Source: Portulaca oleracea
Taxonomy: Eukaryota > Streptophyta > Magnoliopsida > Caryophyllales > Portulacaceae
Assembly: GCA_029582165.1 (NCBI GenBank)
Contig: CM055880.1
Coordinates: 3,410,001-3,474,000, forward strand
Direction of reading: 5' to 3'
DNA length: 64,000 nucleotides
Positions 48,101-57,778 of this stretch are shown here, piece by piece. The notes beneath the pieces were generated by a model. It saw only the letters and a list, made by a program, of their open reading frames with translations, did not search any database and was not told the DNA's origin. Made by a program: the position numbers and the translations under genes. Each line of letters opens with the position of its first letter. Position 1 is the stretch's first letter.

Positions 48101-48440
48101 TCATCCGTACATTATTACTTTCATTTGTTAAACATACAATCCATGACTTTTATGTTATTTTATTTCTTTTTCTTGGTCGGTCGGAATCAGCCTCCTCATA
48201 CATTTTCATGCACGGGGAAGGTTGCCTACATTTGGACCCCCATACCTTATGTTAGCAGGACTACATTGGGGAATGAGGATTGTTGTTTTACAATTCATAA
48301 TTTTGCCATAATTTTTATTTATTTATTTATTTTTTTCTGGGGGTGGGGGATGATTTTCCTCAGTTCTGGGTACTGATATTTGATTATCTGTTTTACAGCT
48401 ACAAGGATATGATATCAAGGAGCTATTGCAGGCATCCTGA
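42166..48440 (+). CDS. CAAX-protease-family (CPBP/Abi) membrane protein, probably plastid
   Basis: Ten exons join in frame to 354 aa: 42166-42429, 42628-42719, 43421-43528, 45086-45168, 45490-45623, 46082-46131, 46301-46393, 46979-47070, 47728-47834, 48399-48440. The CPBP signature is complete: EETVFR (260-265, EExxxR), FALAH (289-293, FxxxH) and HAFWN (326-330, HxxxN). These are the metal-binding/catalytic residues of intramembrane CAAX-type proteases. The first about 85 residues are Ser/Arg/Asn-rich and poor in acids, like a chloroplast transit peptide. Membrane segments include the one starting TTAAVLVVLFSLTKTL, then GWLLWAVIGLAGALGAIAAT, and the three motif helices. The end LQLQGYDIKELLQAS is typical of the plant plastid group; Arabidopsis At1g14270-like is my best guess. 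In plants the substrates of most members are unknown. Intron 3 (43529-45085) is the longest. Confidence 0.9.
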
Positions 48441-49785
48441 CAATGCATCATTTTCAAGGCGAGACGGGTGACCTAATATATAGCTTGCTGGTTTCTGCAA
48501 AATGTGCTTAGATTTTTCAATCTGTTTTATTCTTTCTAGCTATTGATGTTAGGTTAAATATAGAAATATGAATTCTACTTCATGTCTTGTTGTCTATTCT
48601 GGTTTGTAAGCTCCTTCTGATCATGAATCATCTGAGTTGGGACTGTAACATGTAACTTGCACCATGTCTTGACTTGAGTTTTGATAAATTTCAAATGTTG
48701 AAGCTCTGAAGCTGCAGGGGACCCAAAAGTATGACTGCATGACTAATCTTTGTTCAATTTTTTGTCGAGAGAAGATTAATTGATATCTGTTTGGTTCTAC
48801 ATGTAATTGTAAGTAATGCTTACAGGCATACAGGACAAAGGCATGAGAGTCTAATTTGTGTGATTAGTGTGTGAAAGGATGGCCCAAGAACACAATTGAC
48901 TGTGAAGGAACTAGAAGACCATGAGAGTCTAATTCTGTAGCATTTTTTATGCCTTCTTAGCCTTTATTTGGCTTACAAATTTTCAAAAAAAAAAAAAAAG
49001 AAAAGGTGTAGATCCATCAAGAGCTGATAGGCCATGCCACACATTCAAATTATTATTATTATTTGTGTTAATTGTTTGCCTTTGCCCCCTCTGCCGAGTG
49101 CCGACTACCACCTCTTTGCCCACCACCAGCACCGCCACCTGCGCCTACCACTCCAGGGCTGGAAGCTCCTCGGACCACTTTCAGCACTGGCGACCAATGG
49201 TCAAACCACCCCTTTTCCTCTTCTTGAGCTCTCCCAATTGTTCTCAAACTCTGACTCGTCTTTTGGGGGTGTCTGTAAAGGCGAACCACAATTTGCCTTT
49301 GTAGATATCCACGGATAATTATAAAGGCAAACCATGGTTCCCCTTTACAGATATCGGGAAAAGACTTGTGGTGCTGATGGTCATGACTTTTTTCTCCATT
49401 TCCACCATTGTTGTCCTCTTTGTGCGAGCCACATCCTATTATTAGCAAGACTCTTCACCATTTTCTCAGCCTAATTAGTATACCAATTTTCTCAAAGCCT
49501 AGTCACAACAAAATTCAATCTTGGGCAGTGCGTGGGAAGACGCGAGGGAGTGGAGGAGCACTAAGGGTGGCCAGTAAGCCTTGCTCCAGTGGCGAGTTAC
49601 GGTTTTTGCCATGACATGTTGATCGAGGCTCTATAGGCAGCGGAGTTGGGTTGGCGATCGACATTTTTTCGGTGAGTCTAAGGTTTCATGTGCCCATCCA
49701 CATAGTGGAATCACTGTTGTAGTTTTTCTCGGTAGAAACTCAGAATATGAGGATGAAGGAGGGAGAAATTATCAAAATGAGATGG
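48441..49785. other. CAAX gene 3' UTR and intergenic DNA
   Basis: After the probable 3' UTR there is an A-run at 48985-48999. 49250-49355 contains a near-palindromic pair (TGTAAAGGCGAACCACAATT.. and ..ACCATGGTTCCCCTTTACAG). 49080-49250 is Pro/Ala-codon-rich with overlapping short ORFs, but I recognise no gene. Confidence 0.4.
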
Positions 49786-50185
49786 AGGAAAATTATAAAC
49801 AATTAAATTATAAAAAATTAGCAACTAAAAAAGTTTAAAAACTAAAAAATCAAAAATTAAAAAATTAAAAAATAAAAAATTAAAAAATAAAATTAAAAAA
49901 TCAAAAATCAAAAATAAAAAAATTTAAAAATAAAAATTAAAAGAGTAAAAGATTAAAAAATTTATAATTTTACAATTTTAAAAATTAATAACTTGGAAAT
50001 TAAAAATTAAAAATTAAAAATTAAAATCAAAATGAAAATGAAAATGATAATTAAAAACTTAAAAATTAAAAAATTAAAAAATCAAAAAATCAAAAAAAAT
50101 CAAAAATCAAAAATCAAAAATCAAAAATTAAAATTAAAAATTCAAAAAATTCAAATTAAAAATTAAAAATTAACAAAAGTAAAAA
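49786..50185. repeat. A-rich low-complexity block (AAAAATTAAAAATC-type)
   Basis: About 400 bp consist almost entirely of A-runs broken by T, TT or TC (AAAAATTAAAAA, CAAAAATCAAAAATC), with almost no G. It separates the CAAX-gene side from the LINE ORF1 remnant. Confidence 0.85.
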
Positions 50186-50239
50186 ACCTTCAAAAATTGA
50201 TAGAAGGGCATATTGGGAAGTTTATGTATCATTTGGGTC

Positions 50240-51358
50240 TTAGCCGAAGTCAAACTTAACTTTGGGCCATATTTTTTGTGTACCCAAAGTATAGGGTCCA
50301 AAAAATAAACTTTCAAATGTGTGGTACCAAATAATGAATACCCCAAAATTCGGGGTCCAAAAAGCAAAAAACCCATATGACTGTTGCATTCCTTCATTAT
50401 TTGGCCTACTGGTTTGATGACTATTCGCATGCTGAGGAGTTTCCGAATCCACTCTGGTGCCGTCGAGTATGTCATCTGATTCTTCATTTGGATTACTGCC
50501 ATCACTGGAGTAGTCTAGCCCAGAGACATGATCATCATTATAATCATGAATAATAGACGGAGGAATGATGTGGGTGCTTACTTCCCGAATAAACACTCTA
50601 AATGAGCAATTTTGAATATCTAAGAGAACTTCTCCTTCAATTCTCTTGAAGACTTCAGTTTGTATCAAAGCTCTCATGACTTCATATTGATTAATGGAAG
50701 AAACACATCTCGCTAATGACAATAGGTTGCCCCATGGCTGAGTACACCTTTGGAAGTTCTCCCAAATCCAACCACGAGGAGGAATCCCAATGATATCAAG
50801 CCATACTCTTCTGGAGTCAGCAGCCTCATATACTGACCAAGGCTTGATGTCATAGAACCAGTCACTTAATTCCGAAGCATTTGTAACTACTTCTTCCATC
50901 TCCTGGACTGAGTCAAAGGTAATCAAGAACTTGACTCCACTTAATGTTGTGATCTTGGAGAATGGCCTAAAGTTACTCCTTAGTAGAGATTCTAGAGAGT
51001 CCAGGTCTCTTGGATTATTGGAAGTGCATACAATGCTACACTTTAGCCACTCCATGAAGTCTTCATTGGTTTCTCCTTGAACTCTATGGCCCGATTTCTC
51101 TGGGTCTGGACTTTTTGATACTGGTTGACTGTGTGACAAAGGTGTTTCTTTTGGAACCCAAACTAGTTTACTCTTTCTTGGTCCTCCTTTGTTCTTTTTA
51201 GCCCAATCCACTATGAGTTTCTTGCCCCTGATTACTCTTCCATGGAGTTGTTGAACACATCGTACTGCTTGATGGTATCTCCAAACTTGAACAAAACCAA
51301 AGTTGGTGTTTCTTTTCTCTTTAGATGTGCAGGATAAAGTAGTGTACATTAGTTGCAT
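50240..51358 (-). pseudogene. LINE ORF1-like protein, RRM plus DUF4283-like, truncated
   Basis: A 372-aa open frame. Residues 20-55 contain the second half of an RRM (NFGFVQVWRYHQAVRCVQQL, then GRVIRGKKLIVDWA); the RNP-2 half is missing, so the N-terminus is cut. Residues about 95-270 look like the DUF4283/ORF1 core of plant L1 LINEs (FSKITTLSGVKFLITFDSVQ; SRRVWLDIIGIPPRGW; TEVFKRIEGEVLLDIQNCSF). Such ORF1 proteins bind element RNA for retrotransposition. No zinc knuckle and no reverse transcriptase follow. The last about 45 residues run into unrelated repeat sequence (50205-50375). Upstream of the ATG lies AAGTTAAGTAAAG-type MITE-like DNA. It could alternatively be a domesticated ORF1 gene. 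Confidence 0.55.
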
Positions 51359-51622
51359 ATAGCTTAGACAAATTTAGGTAAATTTTAATAAAACAAGGTA
51401 ATATTAAGTAAAAGTTGGGTAGAGGTAGAGTAAAGTTAAGTAAAGTAAAATTTAATAAGTTTGAATAATTAAACTTATGTGAAAATAAGTATAGTTGACT
51501 CTGAGTCTCATCTCAGCTCGTACAACAAACATGATAAATACAAAGCCCCTAATATAGGGACCAAAACCACATATCCCCAACAACCTAACATCAAGGTGGC
51601 TCGAACATTTAACTTAGGGCCC
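51359..51622. other. Spacer between LINE remnant and LTR
   Basis: Contains repeats of TAAGTAAAGTAAAATTTAATAAG that may be a MITE relative. No gene. Confidence 0.4.
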
Positions 51623-52713
51623 TGTAGACCCCGAAAAATTCGATCGATGACCTTTTTTTTTTCGCGGCGCTACTTAAGGGTGATTGGGAGCCGACTAGGA
51701 TTGCTTATCCTTAATTAAGGTTGAACTTTTAAGAATATTTTCGAGTTAACAGATTGAAAATGAATTTAGCGCTCGAAGTTCGCCTTTACAAAAAAAGAAA
51801 ACGAGACGAAAGAAAAAAAGGGGTGAAAGACACACAGGAACCCGTCCAAGTTCTGGTGAAGCGAGACGGGTTTCTATCTGTGAAACCCTAAAAAAAAGAA
51901 GGAAAACAAAAAAAAGGCAAAGGTCGACGGCGAAGAACCCTGCAGGTTACGAACTGGATTTCCTTTGGCGCAAAACATAAAACAAGTCATAAAAAACCAA
52001 AAGGAAAAGAAAACCAAAGTACGAAAATAGAGTCGCCAGTTGAATTTTAGGATAAAACAACAAACCGTTAAAGAAAATAGACTCCGGCCTACGAACCCAA
52101 AGATGGATTCGGGGGTAAGGTTACGAATTTGACAATCAAAATCGTCAAACCCGCCTATTCAAACGAATAGACTCTACTAGAATTAAATTAAAGCGAAAGA
52201 TTGAAAAGAGGGAGGAATTGAATAAATTTCACGAGTTTATCATTAGCGTCATGCAAATAACGAAAATAAAAAGAGCGAAAACGATAAATAACTACATGTT
52301 TACAACAATTATGCTAACCTTTAGTGAAATAGCATACAAGGGGGAGAGAAGAGAGAGAATATACTAGTGTCAATACTCCTCGTATATTCTGGTGTGTTTT
52401 TGTGGGTGAAAGAAGGGTATAATTTATAGTGGAGTGGGGGAATAGGGGGCGCGTCCTAGGGTTAGGTTTTAGCCGCCACAATCTCAAACCCAGAACGGAC
52501 GGGTTCTGCCGAAATGAGCAGCTTTGGCCCAAAGAACCTGCAGTTCTGCCGAGCCAAGCGGGCTTTCGGCTTTCTGAGAACTCGGCCGGTTGCTTTGTGA
52601 TCTTGCTTGCTCTCGGGTTAGGAACGAAATGGGCTTGCATGCTACTAAATTAATCGGTTAGCTTATTTTCTAAAACTAGTACTAAAATACTGATACAAAA
52701 TTCAGCGTCTACA
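51623..52713 (-). repeat. LTR (3') of an outer, reverse-oriented Tat/Ogre-like gypsy element
   Basis: A 1,091-bp segment begins TGTAGACC and ends GTCTACA on the + strand (TG...CA with a 7-bp inverted terminus). It is followed on its right by GATAGCCCCCACTTTGA, which on the minus strand is a polypurine tract (TCAAAGTGGGGGCTATC). The same tract precedes the 3' LTR of the inner element. Internal similarity to the inner LTR includes AACTGGCGACTC (around 52030 on the minus strand). The partner LTR must lie beyond the window. Confidence 0.75.
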
Positions 52714-52730
52714 GATAGCCCCCACTTTGA
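52714..52730 (-). other. Polypurine tract of the outer gypsy element
   Basis: Minus strand TCAAAGTGGGGGCTATC, directly abutting the LTR. It serves as plus-strand primer in LTR retrotransposons. It is nearly identical to the tract at 62267-62283. Confidence 0.7.
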
Positions 52731-52913
52731 TCGAGTTTGAGTAAAATGATGATCAAAGTAGTCTTGATGATATGAATCAGAAGCCTGTTCTGAAACTGGT
52801 TGACGCTTGGAAGCTGGGTCCTGCATCGATGTCAATATGATGTTCATCGCCTTTGTGAAAGGCCGATGGCGGTTTTGTTGATGATGTGTCGTAGCGGCGT
52901 TGATGTCATGTAT

Positions 52914-53735
52914 TGTTAAGGCCCGGCGACGGCCGTTGGTGATGAAGTGTCGCAGACAGCCCTGGCGACGACCGATGAAGTGTCGCGTATTAGCCCGGCG
53001 ACGGCTGATGAAGTGTCGCGTATTAGCCCGGCGACGGCTGATTTTATGTATTGTTAAGGCCCGATGACGGCCGTTGTTGATGAAGTGTCGCGTATTAGCC
53101 CGGCGACGGCTGATGTTGATGAGGTGTCGCAGACAGCCCGGCCGATACCGATGTTGTGTCGCCAGACAGCCCGGCCGACTACCGATGTTGTTGAGGTGTC
53201 GCGTATTAGCCCGGCGACGGCTTGATGAAGTGTCGCGTATTAGCCCGGCGACGGCTGATGATGTCATGTATTGTTAAGGCCCGATGACGGCCGTTGTTGA
53301 TGAAGTGTCGCGTATTAGCCCGGCGACGGCTGATGTTGATGAGGTGTCGCGTATTAGCCCGGCGACGGCTGATGTTGTGTCGCGTATTAGCCCGGCGACG
53401 GCTGATGTTGTTGAGGTGTCGCGTATTAGCCCGGCGACGGCTTGATGAAGTGTCGCGTATTAGCCCGGCGACGGCTGATGATGTCATGTATTGTTAGGGC
53501 CCGATGACGGCCGTTGTTGATGAAGTGTCGCCAGACAGCCCGGCCGACACCGATGTTGATGAGGTGTCGCGACAGCCCGGCGACGGCCGATGTTGTGTCG
53601 CAGACAGCCCGGCGACGGCTGATGTTGTTGAGGTGTCGCGTATTAGCCCGGCGACGGCTTGATGAAGTGTCGCGTATTAGCCCGGCGACGGCTGATGATG
53701 TCATGTATTGTTAGGGCCCGATGACGGCCGCTGTA
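52914..53735. repeat. Satellite-like tandem array with 220-bp higher-order period
   Basis: Basic units of about 33-39 bp follow TGATGAAGTGTCGCGTATTA then GCCCGGCGACGGC. A marker variant (GTCATGTATTGTTAAGGCCC) recurs near 52910, 53045, 53263, 53483 and 53700. The last three intervals are about 217-220 bp and show a higher-order repeat. Variant units carry CAGACAGCCCGG instead of CGTATTAGCCCGG. The array lies in the 3' UTR of the outer element, next to its polypurine tract and LTR. Because units are mostly multiples of three, long meaningless ORFs arise on both strands. Confidence 0.85.
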
Positions 53736-54310
53736 TTTCGCGCATTGTCCTGTGAGAAAGGAAGAAAGAAGGCATCAGTTTATTTGAAATCCAAAGTGAG
53801 TCAGAGAATTTACCTGTCAGTTTATGTCTTGAAAATGGGTTCGAGTTTGCCATGGCTTGAATTAGAATGACAAATTTGGGCCCATTTTGATTTTAGAAAT
53901 TGGGCGAATCTGGGCCGGCATCTTGGCTCAAGGCCCATTTTTAGTTGGGTTCTGGGACAAGAACCCGTCTGGGATCATCAAGATCTCGCATTTTGGCCTG
54001 CAAATAAGAACCCGTCTGAGTTCTTCTGGGTTCTGAAACGAATAAGGCCAAGGAACTGGGCCGGCTTTGAGAACCCGTCTGAGAAGCATGGATTGACCCG
54101 CAATATTTCTGCGTAATGGGCCTGCTTCTTGGCTCTCTTCTTCTTGAACTGGGCCGGCTTCCTCTTCTTTTTTTTTTTTGTTTTTCTTTTTTTCTTTTGG
54201 CCAATGCATGGATAGACTTTTGGATAGATTTCCGGCCAATGCATGCTTTCCATTATCTTGCTGCTGGGACCCGCTGCTTGGCCACTTGTGTGGTGGTTAT
54301 GCATCCAATT
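53736..54310. other. Outer-element internal sequence
   Basis: Non-coding. The phrase AGAACCCGTCTG (or near) recurs at about 53961, 54007 and 54070, and a relative appears again at 63980 beyond the inner element, showing that both sides belong to one sequence. Confidence 0.5.
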
Positions 54311-54314
54311 TTCC

Positions 54315-54322
54315 TATAAAAG
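54315..54322 (+). promoter_or_regulatory. TATA box of an antisense transcription unit
   Basis: TATAAAAG in the context CCTATAAAAGGGG, about 97 bp upstream of the ATG at 54419. It is followed by a CT-rich leader (CTTCACTTCCACTTCTTACT). Its direction is opposite to that of the outer element. Confidence 0.55.
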
Positions 54323-54418
54323 GGGTGCCTTTTCATGCTTTCAATCTCACACCTCATCCTTCACTTCCACTTCTTACTCCATTAAACCTCCCATCCTTCA
54401 TTCACTAATTAGGAAGCA

Positions 54419-54553
54419 ATGGTTAGGAAAGTTAGAGATCTGCCCGTTCAACCCCATGCGGCGAACTGGGCACATGAGATGTCTTCCCGGCGAGCATGGA
54501 CTCCCCGGCCCGGTTGGGAACCGTCGGAATTGGTGCCCGAACCATGGAACCAC
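54419..54553 (+). pseudogene. Antisense ORF (aORF-like) of the outer element, split by the inner element
   Basis: From the ATG at 54419, 45 codons are open up to the insertion point. The peptide begins MVRKVRDLPVQPHAANWA and has SRRAWTPRPGWEPSELVP. The inner element enters after codon 45 exactly between codons. After the second copy of the target duplication the same frame resumes at 63741 with VWHKHSHVR and then a GTAATT possible splice donor. Tat-lineage gypsy elements are known to carry extra ORFs antisense to gag-pol between pol and the 3' LTR, often with their own promoter; position and direction fit that here. The protein family is not recognised. Confidence 0.5.
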
Positions 54554-55937
54554 TGTAGACACCGAAAATGGGTCAGACAGATTTTCAGCTTAACCCGGGG
54601 TTAAGATTGAATAGCTCCACGCGGATTTGGGCCGAAACCAGAACCGGCCCAAAACGAAGGTCCACGCGGATTTTGGCCAACCTTTGTGGGTCTGCGCGGA
54701 TTTCACAAGTTTGGGACAAAATCAGAAGATCCGCGCGGATTTACCAATTTTTTTGGGCCAAGTCGAAAGAATGGCGCGGATTTGCAAACCAAGCCCAGAG
54801 GAAAGTTGCGCGGATTCGGTGATCCGATTCGCAGAACCGAAAATCGCGCGGACCGGCCCCGGTCAACTCGAAGTCCGCGGATCCAATTACAGTCAACCCG
54901 AAACCGCGGATCCCGCCCGGTCGACCGGTGAGCTCGCGCGATTCTCCAAATTAATCGCAGTGCGGTCAATCAATCGCCAGCTTGCACGCAGAATGGCGCG
55001 ATTTCGCAATCACTGGAAACCGCCGCCAATCGACCTTTCTTGTGTTTATTAAAGGATCCGCGGATCCTTTGGTGAAATTTTTTTTTGGGGTCTAAGGTAA
55101 TTTTTCCGGTGTCCATTCCACACTCTAAAAACAAAATTCGACTCTAGTGATATTCAGAGAAATCCGCGGATTTACGTGACGTCCGCACACATCTAGCCCG
55201 AAGACTCACGCGATTTCGTATAATCCGTTATCCTCTTTTCCGCTCAATTTTTCATTTCGTTCATAAAAGGTGTAATGATGTAGTCGATTAGCCCCCGCCC
55301 GCTGTAATCTTTAGTTTTTTTTTAGTTTTCATTATGTGTTGAACTTCGTCATTTTATTATTAATTGCATGACATTTTAAATCAAGTTCGTGACAACTTTC
55401 TTTATTTTATTGTCTAATGTGAACCCGACCTAGTAAAGGCCGCTTCGGCGGGCGGTGCAAGGGCATCCCCCTACACCGACACCTTTACCCCCGGATCCGT
55501 TCTTTTGGTTCGAGACCGGAGTCATAAAAATTTAAGTTTTGTTAATTTTACTTTTAAAATTAACTGGCGACTCCTCCCGTTTTTTTAGTTTTTTTTGTTT
55601 TCACTTTTTCTAAAAGTCGGAAAAGAGAAAAGAGAAGCCCTGACCCAAATGGGTCCAGAATCCGCGGATCCGCGTGGATCCGGGCCTATTTAGGCCGGTT
55701 TTCTCTCTTTTCATCTTTTCGTTTTGTTAAAAAAAAAGGTTTGTTTCGCCCAACGTGCACGGATCCGCGGATCCGGCTCTGTAGGTCCAGCTTTCTTTTT
55801 CGCTTTTTTCTCTTTCTTTTCGCCAAATTTGAAATAACCTCAAAAGCCAAAATCTTAAATTCCCCTTTAAAATAAGCAACCCTACGTCGTATCGACCCTC
55901 CGTGGGGGACCGTGCCCTCCGGGCCGCGGGCCCTACA
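54554..55937 (+). repeat. 5' LTR of the inner gypsy element
   Basis: 1,384 bp, 68 bp shorter than the 3' LTR. The first about 270 bp and the 55229-55615 block are nearly identical to the partner. Elsewhere it shows many 1-5 nt losses, such as CCGCGCGG becoming CCGCGG. It contains a 20-bp palindrome AAAGGATCCGCGGATCCTTT at 55051-55070. Confidence 0.88.
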
Positions 55938-55938
55938 G

Positions 55939-55956
55939 TGGCGACCCCACTGGGGA
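55939..55956 (+). other. Primer-binding site (tRNA-Arg type)
   Basis: TGGCGACCCCACTGGGGA begins 1 nt after the 5' LTR. It matches the complement of the 3' end of plant tRNA-Arg (TGGCGACTCCGCTGGGGA, from memory) with two mismatches. An Arg primer is a hallmark of Ogre/Tat elements. Confidence 0.65.
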
Positions 55957-56409
55957 CTTATAAGAGGGTAAAACTTGAAAAGTCGGGTTTTCATTTTTTT
56001 AAAAAAAAAGTTGTCACGCTTTTTTTAGGCATGTTGCATTATACGCCTTCCCTTTCGTCGCACAAAAGGTACCGCTTAGGAAAACCTTTATTTACCATTT
56101 CGGAAAACTTTAACCATTCAACTCAGTGGGTCCACTTAGACCTTCACCGAGCCTGGTTGTTTTTCCCCTCGTAATACTCCTTAATCCACACGACAAAGGG
56201 AGCAACCCGGGTATTAACCTTCCATGCACCCCATGGAGGCCAAATACCCGACACGAGTTAGGAGGCAGGATAACCGACCTATAAACTCCAAACGTAGAAC
56301 TTTGGCTAGGTTGAATCGCACTTTGCATGCTATGTGTTCTTCCCTATCCTCGAACCCGAGACCATGCAGTAGTGCTTAGAAAAAATAAAAAAAATAGTTT
56401 ATTTTTCTC

Positions 56410-56900
56410 TTTTTCGCGTTTGTTGTTGTTTGTGTCTGTCCCTGGTTTAGGTCCCAAGAAGAGTCTAAGCCCGTAAACCGCGGATTTCAGGGTGCTCGCC
56501 GACAGCCCAAATTAGGAGTCGATTGTTCAGATTTGGCCCACACAGACTCAAGCCCGTGGAATCCATGAACTGGCTGGGCCGGGTCATGTGTGGTCCAAAT
56601 CCTTCCAGTTCTCTTTTTCTCGTTTTTGTGTTTAGCCTGGTTTAGGCCCGGCAGTAGGCCTGAGCCCAGAAATCCGCGCGGATTTCTGGTGAGCTCGGTC
56701 ACTGACAGGCCTAAATTAGGTGGTCCGTGTGTTTGTGCGTGGTGGTCCAAATCATTGTTTTTTTTCCCCTCGTTCTTGTGTTCCACCTGGATTTAGGTTC
56801 GACACCGCCCGAGCCCAGAAATCCGCAGATCCCAATGGGCCAAAACCCCGAACTGCACGGATCCCGCAGAGCTCGGTAGTCACGGCTTAAGTTGAGGTGG
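56410..56900 (+). repeat. Diverged tandem repeats in the inner-element leader
   Basis: Three units of roughly 150-190 bp share CCTGGTTTAGG(T/C)CC, GAGCCCAGAAATCCGC, AGCTCGGT.ACTGACAGG-like and TGGTCCAAATC blocks. No coding. Confidence 0.55.
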
Positions 56901-57445
56901 GTTTCGTGTTTTTTAGTTTGTGTTTCCATGTGCATAAAGTCTTTTCATCTGGTGGAAGATCATTTGGCCTGCATAAGGTTGTTGGCCTCATGGGATCCTC
57001 ACGGATTTTGTGAGTGGGCCTACCTTGTGTGGTCCAAATGGGCTTTTAGTTAGTTTAATCGCTAGAATTGATATGTTTAGCCCATATGTGAGGCCCGAGT
57101 TCTTTCTTTGGATTCGCCCGATAAGGTCTAAATATGTCATTTCAGTCGAGTCCGATTTGCATAAGAGTTTTATTTATGCTTCGCATATGATTTTGAGCTT
57201 TAGTTCAGTCATTCGGGGTACAAATAAAATTCTTCATCCATAACATGCATCGTATCTTGTAAGTCGGTGTTGAGCTGAGTCCTGAATTCCTTCATCTTCC
57301 CGAACAGAATTGGTTGGTTTTGGGTATATCAAAGGGACGAGATAGACTGGTTAGAAGCTTTTAACGCCTACTACAATAACGAGGGTCAAGCGTCACCAAG
57401 GCAATTGACGAGGAAGCATCCAAGCGTGAGATGAGTCTTAGGTAA

Positions 57446-57778
57446 TTGACCCACCAAACAATGTCGATCATTCGAAGTCACCGGATAGTGATCCGCAGGA
57501 GGGATCGGTGCCTCCACCACCTCCTCCAAATATCAAATAGAGCGGTGACCAACATAATTCAACATGCAAGTCACTATGAATGCTCGCCAGAGGCACGTAA
57601 TCGGAGAATTGATGACATCATTCATGCCATGGAGGAGGCGAAGAATTCAAATTTGAAGAATCCCACGTGAAGTTGAGCAATCAAGAAAGGAGAAGGACGT
57701 CGGTCCACGAGGGTTCGAACTCGAGACTAGACCGTATTGAGCAGATGTTGAAAGAATCCACTCTTCAACAACCGGTTT
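57446..57778 (+). pseudogene. Degenerate 5' part of gag
   Basis: Frames broken by stops hold gag-like pieces: SPDSDPQEGSVPPPPPPN (about 57475-57535) and LDRIEQMLKESTLQQPVYGR ending in a TAG at 57787-57789. The next ORF continues the same protein in another frame, so the original gag N-terminus has at least one frameshift and stops. Confidence 0.5.

Noticed and set aside
52650..53267. 205-codon ORF on the minus strand (Arg/Thr/His-rich repeats) and similar ORFs at 53206-53704
   Set aside because: It is the tandem array read through; units are multiples of three, so any frame free of stops stays open. No protein family.
54568..55052. ORFs of 84-141 codons in the 5' LTR (and 62298-62740 in the 3' LTR)
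   Set aside because: Frames within LTR repeats; the two LTRs do not keep the same frame, so not coding.
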